Source of the DNA: Cytospora piceicola
Lineage: Eukaryota > Ascomycota > Sordariomycetes > Diaporthales > Cytosporaceae
Reading direction: 5' to 3'
Length of the DNA stretch: 64,000 nucleotides
NCBI GenBank assembly: GCA_023375675.1
Contig: JALQBC010000005.1
Span: 620,001-684,000, forward strand
A program made the position numbers and the translations under genes. Every line of letters starts with the position of its first letter. Within the stretch, counting starts at the first letter, position 1. Shown piece after piece: positions 1 through 14,631 of this stretch. Below the pieces are notes generated by a model. The model did not search any database. It was not told the origin of the DNA and saw nothing but the letters and a program-made list of their open reading frames with translations.

Positions 1-2879
1 GAAGCCTCGGGCAGCTCGTTGAGTCGTCGCGTGATGAAATTGGTATCCAGAACATCGTAGTTCTGCTCGCCCTGGAACTCCTCAAATAGCCTGTCCAGGT
101 CGTACACCCACTGGGAAGCCTTGTAATCGTACCAGATGCACCGCTTTCTGTGACAGGCAGAGAGCATTTCGCGCATGTAGAACGGGTTGCCGCCGGACTT
201 GGACTGTATGACAAGGGCCAGTGGCAGGACTTCTTCCTTTGGTTTGCAGAGTGTCGTGGAAACGTATTGGACGACCTCCTCTTCCCCCAAGGGCGAGAGC
301 GGGATGCGTGTGACTGTTGGCCCCCCGTACTTGGGCTGGTCCTCGAACTCGGGAGGATTTATTATATTCTCAACCTTCTCCGGTGCCAACTCGTCCGATC
401 TGTACGTCATCACTATCACCATCCGAAGCCTTGCGCTAATAATTTGGGTAATAAGCTCGACAGACTCATCATCAGCGAAATGGAGGTCCTCGAGGACGAA
501 GCAGATAAACTTGTGGTGAGCGAACATTCTGAGGACGTCGAGAAATGTGTTCATCAGCCTGATACTCTTGGTCGAGGCACCAGTCCGGAGGAAATCCTGA
601 GAACTCGAAGTAGACACGACCGAGCCACGATAAGAGGACTGAGGTGGGGTAGATGTGCCTCCCGGGGACGAGCCTCGCCGATTTATAAGCCCTGGGGCTC
701 TGTTCCTGGTCTGTATAGTCGCATTCGAAGCATTCGAAATCGACCTACCAACCGACGTATCAACGGGACCAATCAGAAACTCGGGGAGGCCCAGAACCTT
801 GTGCAGCATTGGCCAGACAGGACGGACGTATTGCTTGAGTGTCTGGTGGAATTGTGTCTCCGTATTCCTTTCACCCCAGACCTGGCGAAATAGGGATGAC
901 AGTAGTCTCAGCAGAGGCCCGAATGCAGTCCTCCTAGCTGTATCGAATTTTGCCGTTGCACAGTACCCGCCCCGCCTTACGTCTGAAAGTACGGACTGCA
1001 CAAGACAGCTTTTCCCGAGTCCACCGGCTCCTTCAATGGTGACGATCTCGCAATGTCCTCGTCTTCGGAACTTGGCTGAGCCTAGCTGTCTAGAAAGACT
1101 GGACGCGGAGTCTGGTGTTGGTGTACGTCGAAACTCCCGTTCCTCACTAAGGCTATTCACCAGGCTCCTTGTTTCGAACGAGACTGATTGGTGCCTATCC
1201 CATGGCTTGATTGAGGAGCGGGTGCCCAAGGGAGTTGAATTCCCTAGAGACATGGTATCCCCTGGCGCAAATTGGAAGTCGGTCGAGTACACAGAAGGTA
1301 TCATGCTACTCCGGGATCTTGGATCAGAAGTGGACGTTGTTGTGTAAGCGCCACTCTGTCTGTTGCCACCGCCCTCTGAACTGGCTCCTTCACTAGACAA
1401 GTCGGCTCCATCTAACAATTCGTTCGACAGGCTCGATCCGTCTGAGAATCGGTTTGGTCCGCGCTGGGCCATGGCGTGTGATTTTGCAACGCGCTCTATC
1501 ACCTTCAAGAGCTCCGCGCGTTCCCTCTGTCGCCCGATCATCATAGATGGGAGCATGAAGAACGAGCTGACATCCCGGGACGCGATGTGCCATTCCTTGA
1601 GCGCTTGCCAGTTACCATCACAGAGAAATTCGTGCACTTTCACCAAGTCGTGACGCAGGCCGCTAGCCGAGTGATATCTGTCCCCGACGTTTTTGGCCGT
1701 ACACTTCTGAATGATTCTTCCCAGCACATCAGGGATGTCTAGTCGGATCGTCGAAACATTAGGTATCCGTTTCCCCAGAACTCCTTGAACAATGTCTAAG
1801 GGGTTGTCCCCGTCGAATACGGGGCTCTGGGTCAGTAATATCCAGAACAGGACGCCCAGGGAGTAGATATCTGTTCGCGTGTCTGGTTCTGCGGGCATAC
1901 GTCCCGTCTGTTCCGGACTGATGTAGAGCAGTTTGTTCTTCGCGCCGAGTTCCTTGGAAAGACTTGACCATCCCGTGCTCGTCAACCCGTGCTCAAATGA
2001 CCGCACCCCGGACCCGAACGTGATGAGCTTGACCTTGCCTGTCTCTTCGTTGAAGTTGAACGAATCTCCTCGTACCTCCCCGTGTATGATTCCAAGGCCA
2101 TGGTGTATCATCTCGAGGCACTGCGTAGCCCCAATGGCGAACTCCAGGAAAAGGTTCAAACTAATCGGCGGGTCCAGCTGCTTTCTCCTGGTGTCGGCCA
2201 CCCATTTATCCTCAACCTTGCGACACAAGTAAAACGCAGGACCTAGGTCCATGATGCTGGGCAGCAAGCTACGTCCCGGTGACTGATAGATTGCAACAAT
2301 TATCTGGCCTCGGTCTCCAGGATGGGGCGCGAGCCGGATAAGGTCCAGGGGCTTGATGGTATGGTCTTGGGTGGGATCAGCCGTCGCTATGAGGTTCTTC
2401 ATCATGTGGAATGCCCGCTCTTCCCGCAGGACGTGGTAGGAAACTCTCGCGACAACTTCCTCCTCTATCACGGCCCCAGACGATGATTCGTCTCCGGTGC
2501 TCGTTTCGCTAAGGGGCCCGTTGGACTGCAAGTTGGACAAGGGTGCCTCGGAGGGGGAGGCTCGACTCGAAGTGGAGAGGGAGTGGCCCCGGGTCACGCC
2601 CACGGACGAGGGGCTCGCGGCATAGTAAGTCGTATACCTAGGAGCAAAGCGGGTACCGTAGAAATGCCTGTGACAGGTAATGACATTGTATTAGAACCTG
2701 ACAAGCACTGATAGGGAGGAAACGCAGAGGGCGGCGTACCAGTTATCGTAGCTCGAGTGGATGGGGACCATCGACTCGTCCCAGGTGTATCCGGCGATCT
2801 GAGAGATGCGCTCGAATATCCGGACCGGAGGATCGAGAATCGAGTCGAGCTGGTCATCTTGAAACGCCGACGCCTCCAT
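1..2879 (-). CDS. Class X hybrid histidine kinase, N-terminal part (runs off the left edge)
   Basis: Sensor kinase of the fungal group X type (S. pombe Mak2/Mak3-like), whose usual order is Ser/Thr-kinase-like domain, AAA ATPase, GAF, histidine kinase, receiver. Only about 935 N-terminal residues are visible. I splice exon 1 (2879-2740, ATG in a CACCATGG context, begins MEASAF) to exon 2 (2667 to the edge) across a 72-bp GT-AG intron with a CTAATAC branch site; the joint reads NW-HFYG. Residues ~100-370 form the kinase-like domain, with the family string YISPEQTGRMPAEPDTRTD. Its HRD position reads HGE and its DFG position TFG, so it looks catalytically dead. A Ser-rich linker follows, then an ATPase with P-loop EGAGGLGKS near residue 590 and a Walker-B-like FVLEDLHFADD. 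An in-frame ATG at 2945 is possible but less likely. The GAF, HisKA and receiver parts are inferred, not seen. Confidence 0.88.
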
Positions 2880-4873
2880 GGTGGTGGAGGGGGCCGGCGG
2901 GCAAGACTTGTTTCTGCTGGAGGGGAGAGAGACACGCAATCTCAACTTTCGGAAGTGGATGTCGGCCTACATGGACACATGGCTCGACGGTAAACGATTG
3001 TATGGGGTTGGAAGTATCGGTATGCTGTTTGTTGTCTGGTGTACTGGCTGGCGCCTGTGGTATTGGCGCCTGTGGTATATGCGCACGCGAATTCTGGTGA
3101 CAATATGGATCAGTAGCTTCTTCGGTCGCGGTAGGTGCGGGTCGGTAGGGCGGGAAGGAAGGTTTAAGGATGAGGTAATGTAGTCCGTACCTTGGTACCC
3201 AAGAAGACCTAGACCTGCCTAAGTGAACCAGGGACCAGGACAAGTACCGGTATCCCTTCTATGCACGAAGTACCTAACTAGGTATGTATCTTGGCAATAT
3301 TAGGTAGGTTTAGGGTTCTGACGTTCGGCCTTCTCTCCAGAGACCTACCACAGTACAGACCGACCTGACAGACTTGACAGACCGACCGACCTGAACGTCA
3401 ACGTTGTTTCTGGTTTGCGAGGAGCGAGACCCTTTTGCGGCTCAAACGATGGGTCATAGCAGTTCCACAATCCAGCCTGGAAGAAGTGGAGTGGTCGCTA
3501 TTTGTGACAAGAGGCGATACGAAGCGAAGCACCGGTGTTTACCGTTATTATGGACTCCAAAACATCCATGGATACCTACATAGGTAGTAGTGTCAACTAT
3601 GGCTGGCTGTATGGCACCTAGGTAGATCTGGATGATATTGTGCACCTGGGCAGTCAGGCACCACAAGAGCAATGCCACTGCAACGCAATCATGATTGCCT
3701 GACCTGACCTCCCTCGGTTGCTACATGGTAGATACCTAGGTACCTAGGTAGGTATAACTTGTGGTGTTCAACCCTTGCTGGCCCTACGTAGTCGCACCCT
3801 GCACAGCTACCCCTCCACCAACATGTCGTTGCTAAGGCGTGGTTTGTTGACGGGCAAGAAGAAGAGCCATGCCACAGTATGGTTCCGGATTGCATTTACA
3901 GGCATGTGAAAGAAGAGTGCCCGTGCTGTCCAGCCAAATAGAGCATAGCATACCCCTATGCACATACACAACCAACCACACCGCCCTATCCAGACCAACA
4001 CCGCAAAGCTTCCCTTCTCCTATTCCGTTCAACCCACAGATACTTTCTTAGGCATCTGCAGACTCGGATGTTTGACATACCGATTCCACAAGATACGGGT
4101 ATCTGCTTGTTCCCCAACTTGTCTCCGGGCTTCGTGTCTTTCTCCCAGTTGGCCTTTACTGCTGACTCGTCACGAACCAATCACATATTTGGGGGTTGAT
4201 ACCTCATGGGTTTCGCCACGACCGTTGCACGAAGCTGGGCTTGTGGAAGCTTAATTCCGAAAGGGTTTTACCATGACGTAACGCCTGTTCGGGCCAATCA
4301 CAAATGGGAGGGCCGACATGTCAATGCAAAACGTGGGCTGAAGGAATGGAAGCTTAGGCCATCACCTTGCCTAGGTGGGTTCTGGTGATGTGGGCAAGGG
4401 TTTGGTCTCAGGTGCCCTCAAGTACTACAGGGCTTACACAAACACCCGCCGTGTCTCTTCCTGTCTCGTACGTCCCCGGAGACTTCAACCGTACAACACA
4501 AACTTGAAGCATGGTAAAGACGAGCGGTGGAAGACGCCACAAGGGCAAATTGGTATAAGGCAAGAATCTATATATCTAGGTATCGAAGCATAGGAGTTTA
4601 TGTACCAGGGGCAGAGCCACAAGTCTCGCCTGTTTCTCTCGCCCCGACCTGTGATTACCCCCTCCCCCTCTCTATTTCTCTGAGGATGGGATCTTACGCA
4701 GCGAAATGGTATGGGTACTTTTCCATGCCGTCTAGCCGGGGGGCGCATGTAACAATTTCCATCAGAATGTCAAACGATCCCGTCTTATGATGTCCATGCA
4801 ACTCCTAGCCTGAATGTACCAAAGCCCGCCCGGGTCTTTCTGTCATTAAATATTCACGTAAAGTTGCCTTTCC
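2880..4873. other. Intergenic region upstream of the histidine kinase gene
   Basis: About 2 kb without a supportable gene; the small ORFs here lack coding character and do not splice together. It holds the kinase promoter on the right of that gene and the 3' flank of UGM. Several variants of the TACCTAGGTA palindrome occur, including two overlapping exact copies at 3733-3750, plus shorter GGTAGGTA and ACCTAACTAGG derivatives. Confidence 0.6.
3733..3750. repeat. Dispersed palindrome TACCTAGGTA, two overlapping copies
   Basis: Best local example of a 10-bp perfect palindrome that recurs through the window. Other exact copies that I located by eye begin at 7568, 8649, 9829, 20989, 25307, 32105, 34007, 38474, 49747, 53171, 53208, 59284 and 61569. 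All lie between genes except 49747, which is in an intron of the RasGEF gene. Function unknown. Confidence 0.85.
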
Positions 4874-6792
<1,919 letters not shown>

Positions 6793-7275
6793 TGTGAAGG
6801 TCTATCTGGATCACACGGTGGTTTGTGTAGAGAAGGAGGGGCTTTGCAGTTTGGGTTTACTCGCAGTTGTATGGGGCGAGGTAGCGGATCAATTGCAACG
6901 TCGTCAAAAGGCAGCGAGGACAACGAAGTGCAAGATTGTGTGGACAAGGAGAGGCCAGCGATAGGTTTTAAGGGAGTCAAGCGTCAAGCTGCTTAGACAG
7001 TTTCTCGGTCCCCTTTTCCTAACGGCCAGCTAAACACGTCTCCCCTTTTCTTTGGAGGGGTGAGCGGCGCTGGCTACGCTGGGGTGAGCTACTTCGGTAA
7101 GATTACTGGGGCAGGGGTTGGGGGGCCCCCACCATGCCTGCAAGAGTGGACGGAGATGGCCAGGGGCCCAGGCAAGGCCCCATGTGCGTGCAACTTGGCA
7201 TACGGCTAGCGGTGGGCGCACCCTGGACCAGGCAGAACAGACCTTGCGCCTCGTGAACCTGAGACAGGTCAATGG

Positions 7276-7317
7276 CTGCAAGGGTCTGCAAGGGTCTGCA
7301 AGGGTCTACAAGGGTCT
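7276..7317. repeat. 10-bp tandem repeat, unit CTGCAAGGGT
   Basis: Four consecutive units, the last with one change (CTACAAGGGT). It lies between genes and has no coding role that I can see. Confidence 0.85.
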
Positions 7318-10132
7318 GGAAGCTATTGAGTTGTTACTGGTGTGCTAATCTACAATCTGTACCTGGTACGTTGCCGTTCGTTGGTCTTCGCAAAGGTCTT
7401 GGCCCCTCCCCCGGGTCCTCAGGTCCCCAACCAAGACGTCGACACCGCTTCTGTATCTTCTGTATGGGTGTGGCCACTTGGATGGACTTGTGCGACTATC
7501 TACGGATCCGTATGGGGGGGGTTCTTGTTTGTTTATTAGCTTGTACATGCCTTGTTGGTACAGTATCTACCTAGGTACATGCTAGGTTGCACCTAGGTAG
7601 GTACCCAGGTACTTAAGTAGTTATTAGCCGACAGAGGCGAGCCATTTGCAGAGTATCCATCTTGCATCTGGTCAAGTACCACGAAACACTACACTGCACA
7701 GTACATTTGCCTGCATGCGAGTCGTCGGTCGATAAGGCTCATCACAGATAATACTGTATCAGACTGTATGAAACTCCTCGGAGCATTGACCACATGGACG
7801 ATCGAAGAGGGGTGCTCCAGAGCCCCAAGCTCCCAATGGCTTGCTGCAGACTGGCCAGCCTGGCCATCAGCGCCCGATGTCTAATTTCCTGTCTCTCCCG
7901 GCCATGATACAGCCGACGGATTGGTTTGTCAAATATCGAAGGTGTAACCTCCCCGGTTGGTGTAATTTCTGAAGGAAATTGACCCATGCGGAGTTGGTTG
8001 GATCCCCTCTGGGGCTTTGGAGGAAGAGAAAGAGTTGACGGCCTCGCACAAGCACATGAGACAAGAGGCAACAATTGACCTGCAAGCCCCGAGCTCGAGC
8101 ATACACTAGAGCATACAGCACTTACTGGTACAAGAAGGTCATGCCTCTAATAGAGTGGCTTCACCGTATTGTTCCATCAACCGCAGATAAACAGAACACT
8201 CCTGACACCCTGGCACTATACTGTGGTAGCCATGCCGGCCGGAAGTTAATACCGTAGCCGGTCGATGGCACAATCTGGCATGGGTCGCAAGCAGCAGACT
8301 AGTAGACTAGATACTCATTACATGAAGATCCTTGGACGAGGCATTTTGCTGATCCGTTTCACTTGGGGATGATCAGCGCGTGGGATAATAATACCGAGCT
8401 CCCTTTTACAGCTGTATCCATATCTTATGGACAAGATAACAGGTAATGAGCATGGATTATCGCGGCTTGTTCGCCGTTGCAATCACCCACCCGTCTTGGC
8501 CACCATTGATAGAGAGCGTTTTAGCTTTTTTTCTCCTTTTCACCTTTTCGAAAAGAACGGAAAGGAACAAGTAGATGAGAGAAAAAACTTCAGAGACAGC
8601 CTCATCTAGCGCATTAGCCTCGCCGACCTCGTGCGCAACTCCGGGAACTACCTAGGTAGTGACCGAGTACCACGACTTAGACTGGCAACAAGCTTGATCA
8701 GGACTTCTTCTGGGGGGGGTGGGGCGGCGTTTTCCGGGCATGGACCAACACACTGAACTGACACAGTAATTCATAAAAGCGCATAGACAAGAACGATGAC
8801 GAAACGCATTTTATCTGTGACTCGTGTCGCTGCGGAGCCATTATGAATCGGAATGGAGTTAGCCACCAAGATGCCAACCCATGATTCGGGTCCGGCACGA
8901 CTGAAGATTCTATTTTTATATATTGCAGTATACACAGTACCTATTCTTCAGTACTGCGCGGTATATACTCAGCCAGATACTGTTGCGACACCCGACGTCC
9001 CAGTCAAGGATGTTCACTAGCACCTTTCCCACATGCCTTGTTAGTACCATTGCGAGATCAAATTCCTGGCGGTGATAATTCCGTATTGAAACGCAAGTTG
9101 TCTATCATGGCAACACCAATCTCCTCCATATATCAGGATCTCCCATCCGTGAACAATGAATATTACAAAAACAATGGGAGGCTGAAGTGCCGCCCCGAGC
9201 TGCGACCTCTTGCTTGTTGGGTCACGAGTACGAGTAATAATCATGCAGTAGCCTCACGGCCCGTTCACCGAGATCAGATCTCTCAGATCTTGGCAGGTTC
9301 CGTGAGCCGCCTGCTGTGAGACTTGGCCTGCCTCTTGGTGTAGTATGCCAGCTTGGCCCAACCCCTGGAAGTGAGAGCCCAGCACAGGTCGCCATACGAT
9401 CAATACGATCTCGTCAATCTACACAGTACGGTGTATCGCGATTGCTTGGATCTTAAAACCAAGCTTACTTGTGTTTCCCATGGAGACGGCAGTTCAGCTC
9501 ACTAGTTTTGTGGGCTTCGCTGGTCCATGTCGTAGTATCTGGTCTATGTATACCCAGTATGCACCGTCTGGCCGGGGAGACGGGGAGATGGGGAAGAGGC
9601 CAGAGCACCCACCGCTGCCACATAATTAACTGTATGTATGTATGTACATGCTTCCAAAAACCTGCTGCCGGCATCGCGACGCAGCACTGGGGCATGACGA
9701 GCTACCGCAGCATGGTATTGAAGCCGTCTTCGTAGTTGGGATGGTTGGTGGATAGGAGGGGAAAACCTCACATTTTTATTCTCTATACCGCTCGGGATGT
9801 TCGTCCGTCAGGCACTTCGGTACTTATTTACCTAGGTATCTAGTTAGGTGGTCTGGTAGTTTACTGTACCTGGCTTTACAGACCAAGCAGTTGGTAACAA
9901 CCTTGGAAGCACCAGGGCATACTAAGTCTTCCTCAGCGCGCATCCCCAACAAAGGCGAAAAAAATCTCTGCTTTGTACCAAGTAACAATACATTCGTAAC
10001 GGTCGACGCTACACTAGTTGTTAGCCACACCACAGCCCGTCAAGTTTGAACGGGCCGGGCTTGTGAATTGCCAGGTTGGAAGTCAGAAGCGAATCCCTTC
10101 TGTAGTGCCTGTACCAGCCTGCGCCAGCAGGT

Positions 10133-10180
10133 GTGCCGGTGTGCCAGTGTGCCAGTGTGCCAGTGTGCCAGTGTGCCAGC
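10133..10180. repeat. 8-bp tandem repeat, unit GTGCCAGT
   Basis: Six back-to-back octamers, the first GTGCCGGT and the last GTGCCAGC, about 600 bp upstream of the transporter start codon. Simple minisatellite; no spacers, so not CRISPR. Confidence 0.85.
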
Positions 10181-10794
10181 TAGCTCCACCCTCCACCATC
10201 CCCAATCCTCCCCCATCCCCCATCCCCCATCCCCAGGCCCCTGTGCCGCCGCCCCTATTTCCGCCCCTTTTGGTGGACGCGTCGTCAAATCGCCGCAAAA
10301 GATCAACCTTGGCAGCCTCCTCCCCCCACTGCCTTGCTGCTGTCCCCCGTGCCCGCTACTCACCTAGATTCCAATGTTGGGGAATGGAGACTTTGGGACC
10401 GACTCTGAGCTAAACGTCAACCTTAACGGTATTTTCCACTCTGCTTCCCTCTTCAGACACGTTCTTCCCATTCTTCTCTCTTCCTTTCCGAGCTTCTTCT
10501 ACCTATTTCACGTGGTGAAACTTGTAGGCATTGACCTTGCGCGGCGAGTAATCCGGCCGTGTGTAATTCTTACTGTGTCTCAATTTGAGGAGCTCCATCC
10601 CGAAGTCCACACCGACCAGGTCTCAGCAACCTTGGCCGCTACTAATTTTATCAATTCCCTTCGTTACACGACTTCCTTTGGAGACGACTTCCTTTCTCTT
10701 CCCACACTTTCGACTTGTCGCGACACCATCAACCTTTTCACACGTCCAATTCTTTCTGTTCAACTGAGCCTTGAGGCCCAGTAAACCAGCGAAA

Positions 10795-12211
10795 ATGGGC
10801 GCCGACGAGAAATCACGCGTCTCGGGCGAGGTGTCAAGAGACCAAGATGCCACCGTCCTGCCGACTGTCAACCCAGATGCGCAGAAGTCGCAGCCGGCAA
10901 AGGCAGCTGTTCACCCTGCGCTCTACGTTATGTAGGTTACGAACACTCGGAAGCATGTCTGGTTCCAAAGCTAACCACAATCGCGCGCAGTATCTGGATC
11001 AGCATGAGCTCCTCGGTCATTTTGTTCAACAAATGGATCCTCGATACCCTCGAATTCCGTAAGTCGCAGGCTGTCTGGTTTTTCGGAGGCAAACTCATGC
11101 GAGATGCATGGCTGATCACTGGAATCTACAGGCTACCCGGTTATCTTGACGTGCTACCACTTGACCTTCTCGACGATTATGACACAGCTGCTGGCTCGCT
11201 ACACCTCCCTTCTCGATGGGCGCAAGACAGTGAAGATGACGGGGCGGGTCTACTTGAGGGCCATCGTCCCAATTGGCCTGTTCTTCAGTCTGAGCTTGAT
11301 CTGTGGTAACCTGACCTACCTCTACCTGAGCGTCGCCTTCATCCAGATGCTCAAGGCCACCACACCCGTCGCCGTGCTTCTCTGCAGCTGGGGCATGGGA
11401 GTCTCGCAGCCCAACCTGAAGGTGTTCCTCAACGTCTCCACAATTGTCGTTGGTGTAGTCATCGCATCCATCGGCGAGATCAAGTTCGTCATGATTGGTT
11501 TCGTCTTCCAGATTGCAGGCATCATCTTCGAGGCCATCCGCCTTACCATGGTGCAGCGTCTGTTGAGCTCTGCAGAGTACAAGATGGACCCTCTGGTCTC
11601 TCTCTACTACTTTGCGCCGGTTTGTGCTGTCATGAACTTCCTCGTTGCCCTGTTCTGGGAGTTCCCCAAGATTACTATGGACGAGGTTTACCACGTCGGT
11701 CTCTTCACGCTGTTCCTGAACGGTCTCGTCGCTTTCCTTCTGAATGTCTCCGTCGTCTTCCTGGTAAGCATACACTCAATAGCCGTCCGGGGAAGAAAAC
11801 CCGCTAACACATCTCCCACAGATCGGCAAGACTTCCTCCCTGGTCCTTACCCTCTGCGGAGTACTGAAGGATGTGCTGCTCGTTGCAGCCTCCATGATGA
11901 TCTGGGGAACCCAGGTTTCTGGCCTCCAGTTCTTCGGCTACAGCATTGCCCTCGGCGGCATGGTCTACTACAAGCTCGGATACGAGGCCCTCAAGGGCTA
12001 CGCCGCTGAGGGCGGCCGTCAATGGGCCGAGTTCGGCAACAGCCGACCAGTGCTGCGCAAGCTCGTCATCTTCACCGCTGCGATCTTTTTCCTCGTCGTT
12101 CTCTTCGGAGGCGTGGCCCCCGCCTATGCCCCTGACTACGTGTCAAACGTGCCCTCTGCCAACGACATCTGGTCCTCGGCGGCCAACAAGGTCAGCAGCT
12201 TCGGCACCTAA
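10795..12211 (+). CDS. ugtA: DMT/triose-phosphate-type nucleotide-sugar transporter, probable Golgi UDP-galactofuranose carrier
   Basis: Multi-pass membrane transporter of the drug/metabolite superfamily. Four exons join in phase: 10795-10931, 10991-11058, 11132-11763 and 11822-12211, for 408 residues. After a ~45-residue soluble tail, about ten hydrophobic segments follow. Conserved blocks include SSSVILFNKWILDT, LDGRKTVKMTGRVYLRAIVP, CGNLTYLYLSVAFIQMLKAT, MDPLVSLYYFAP and IGKTSSLVLTLCGVLKDVLL. The family is certain. The substrate is inferred from similarity to Aspergillus GlfB/UgtA as I remember it and from its position divergent to UDP-galactopyranose mutase, since glfA and glfB are adjacent in Aspergillus. 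If right, it imports UDP-galactofuranose into the Golgi lumen for galactosylation. A GDP-mannose or other sugar-nucleotide substrate cannot be excluded from sequence alone. Confidence 0.85.
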
Positions 12212-13481
12212 GTACGTGCTGGACTATTTTCGGAAGTTGGCTCTATTGCGGGTAGGAAGGAATTTACGACTTTTTAATGCTCGCCCGATCTAGTCGGCGC
12301 GGCTGTACCCAACTAAACAGCCGGACCTCCCGTCGACGCAAAAAATTACACGTACATATTTGGCCTTCTCGTCTTCTCATATCCGGCGAATCAAGTGCGG
12401 GATGGCGATTTTGGGACCGGCCTCTTGTGTTTTTATACGAAATGTCTTGGACGGGCGAAGGAAAGGGGGAAGAGGCATCTGTGCTGTACTGTACTGTACC
12501 ATCATCGCATAGAGCGTGGTTTGATTTAACTCAGCGCACCATACGTGTTGTCTATATAACGCATACTGAATACATGATTACAATAAGCAATGACTCCGAT
12601 TTCATGATTTGATCCTGAAAACAGCCTCGAATTTGGCTTGTCCTTCGTCAAAGAAGGGCAAAGCTGTTGGTTTACATCGGCACATCACTACCTACCTACC
12701 TATGACACTTGTTATACGAAATACTGTGATGCTGCAGCGAATTCCGCGAAATCTTGCTCATTCTCGACCCTTGCTCATCGTGCTTACCGCGTCTGATCAT
12801 TGCCCACCGCAAGGCCGCCAACCTGTCGGGTTCCAGCACTCTGGATCGAGTTCGACAATTGCTATATTGGAGTAGGACTGGATTCTGGAATACAAGAGCA
12901 CACATATGGACGTAGTGGAGCCAGCCGCCTGCAAGTTACTCGAAGGCTGCAACTGACTATTTGAGCAGAACTGAGGGATAGCAGAAGGTGGGACAAGAAG
13001 CCGGATAGATTCTTTCCTTCTGTAACGCAACGTAACGCAATCACAATCTAGCGGTCGGTCCATGTTACACGTTGACTCCGTTATTTCATGCCTCTGTCGT
13101 TTGCATTTCGGTGGGACGGTTGTAGATTGACATGCTCCCAATGACGGTTCCATCGCAGTGTATCTTTCCATGCTCGGGCGTGCATCACTCCATCGGGGTC
13201 GCGCGGCGGTCATTGTTCATGAAGCGTCTAGCCCGACGCCGTAGCATTAATCTTCACTACGACTCATAGCTATCACGGCACCTTTCCATTCACACTCTTT
13301 CGTGATATGACGGTCCCTCACACTACCCGATAGAAGAACGCCAGAAGATGAAGTCGACCTTTTTCCGTTTGGTCATGAAAATCGGTGTCATAAGTGCAAT
13401 ATCAATGCCGTCGATTTTTTGATGCTGTGTACATCTAGACCAGTTCGCCCCGCCCAACCGAAATCAAGGAAAACGAATTCT
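12212..13481. other. Convergent intergenic region between transporter and eL27 genes
   Basis: 3' flanks of two convergent genes. I see no coding-like ORF and no structured element. Confidence 0.55.
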
Positions 13482-14211
13482 TTAAAACTCTGTGTAGAAG
13501 CGCGCATGTTAGCATTATCGTCCCTGTCTCCGAATTGGTCATGCGCCACGTCCGCCTCCAGTGCGAATGGAGGAGAGGCGTGGAGCGTGAGACCGGGTAG
13601 AGGATGTATCGACGTACTCAGAGGGGTGAAGAACCACCTGTTCTTGCCGCTCGTGTAACGCTCCTCCAGGGTCTTCTTGACAGTCTTCTTGGCGTCCTCA
13701 CGCTGGGAGACCTCCTTGAAGGTGTCGGCGGTCAGAGCACCCTTGAGGCCCTCGAGCTCCAGGGTGTAACGGGTGGGCATCAGGTGGTTGTAGTTGACGA
13801 CCTTGACGAAGGGCTTGATCTTGGATCGCTTCTCCTGTCGTGCCTTGGACATGCGACGGGTGATCTTGCTGGGGTAGCGCTCGATACCGGCGACCAGGGC
13901 GTGGCCGTAAGGGTGCGACTTGTTGCCAGTGTCGACGGGCTGGATGATCACGACCTGAATTGCGACAAAACAAAGCCAGTCAGCCTTCCATTCAATGGTT
14001 TCAATGCAGTTGCGAAAAACCCCAAATTGTTTCTGCATCTCCAAGCTCTTTGAACACTCCTTCCGTACGTCTCCACCAAATCATGTCCGTCTATCTCGTC
14101 GATTTCGCAATCGTGCAGCCGTCAAACAATCGAGGTCGGGTTTCTCACCTTCTTTCCGGCATAGCGGCCACGGGTGATGATGGCAACACGGCCAACCTTG
14201 AGGAACTTCAT
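13482..14211 (-). CDS. rpl27: 60S ribosomal protein eL27
   Basis: Large-subunit cytoplasmic ribosomal protein with an N-terminal KOW segment. Three exons: 14211-14149 ([20 protein letters not shown] then K), 13954-13618, and an 8-nt terminal exon 13489-13482 that encodes the end of Lys, Phe and the stop. The spliced product is 135 residues, the family length, ending FFTPLKF. Introns are 194 and 128 bp, the 5'-biased arrangement common in fungal ribosomal protein genes. The body shows the signatures [20 protein letters not shown] and [19 protein letters not shown]. Without the tiny last exon the reading would run on to an aberrant C-terminus, so automated models could miss it. Confidence 0.96.
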
Positions 14212-14631
14212 TTTGGCGTCGGTCAGGTCGTGGAGGATGAAGTTGTTGCTGAGGGTCGGAATGGGGTCTTGTCGGCGTCTTGGTCTAAGCCAAAGACGCA
14301 AAAATTGTTGGTGGGCGGAAAATCTGGTCCCGTGACCGACCATATTATGTCAGCAGGTGCTAGCAGAAATAGTGGGTTCAAATGACTAGCGCGAGCCTCC
14401 CTTTCGGCCGCCCCAGGAGCATTGAGCAAGCTCGGACCATCAAGCATCTGGCAGCCGGTAGAATTTGCCCCAAAAACGACTTGCAGCAATCGTACCCAAG
14501 TGCGTGTAAACACATGTGCAGATGAATTCGAGGAACTAAGATTTCACCAACGACTACTCTAGCAGAGCCACTCTACCTCAAGATCTCCCGCAAGCACTAC
14601 CATAAGATATTACTCTCCATTCATTATCATA
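14212..14631. promoter_or_regulatory. Divergent promoter region of rpl27 and NCE101
   Basis: About 420 bp shared by two divergent genes. No recognised operator could be assigned; it must contain both core promoters. No coding-like ORF. Confidence 0.5.

Larger units (their letters stand above)
6793..10794. other. 4-kb non-coding region between ugmA and its divergent transporter gene
   Basis: No ORF here is coding-like or splices into a recognisable protein. It holds promoters for both divergent genes. Three exact TACCTAGGTA copies (7568, 8649, 9829) occur, along with two short tandem repeats listed separately and a C-rich tract around 10195-10260. The stretch just before 10795 is pyrimidine-rich, as expected of a fungal 5' leader. 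Confidence 0.6.

Noticed and set aside
150..1347. Plus-strand ORFs of 230-247 codons at the left edge
   Set aside because: Antisense to the histidine kinase ATPase region, which reads continuously on the minus strand.
10133..10180. CRISPR-like array
   Set aside because: Contiguous 8-bp units with no spacers; ordinary minisatellite in a eukaryotic genome.
11146..12009. 287-codon ORF ending at 12009
   Set aside because: It reads through the third intron of the transporter gene into a wrong frame; the spliced frame continues to 12211 with conserved content.
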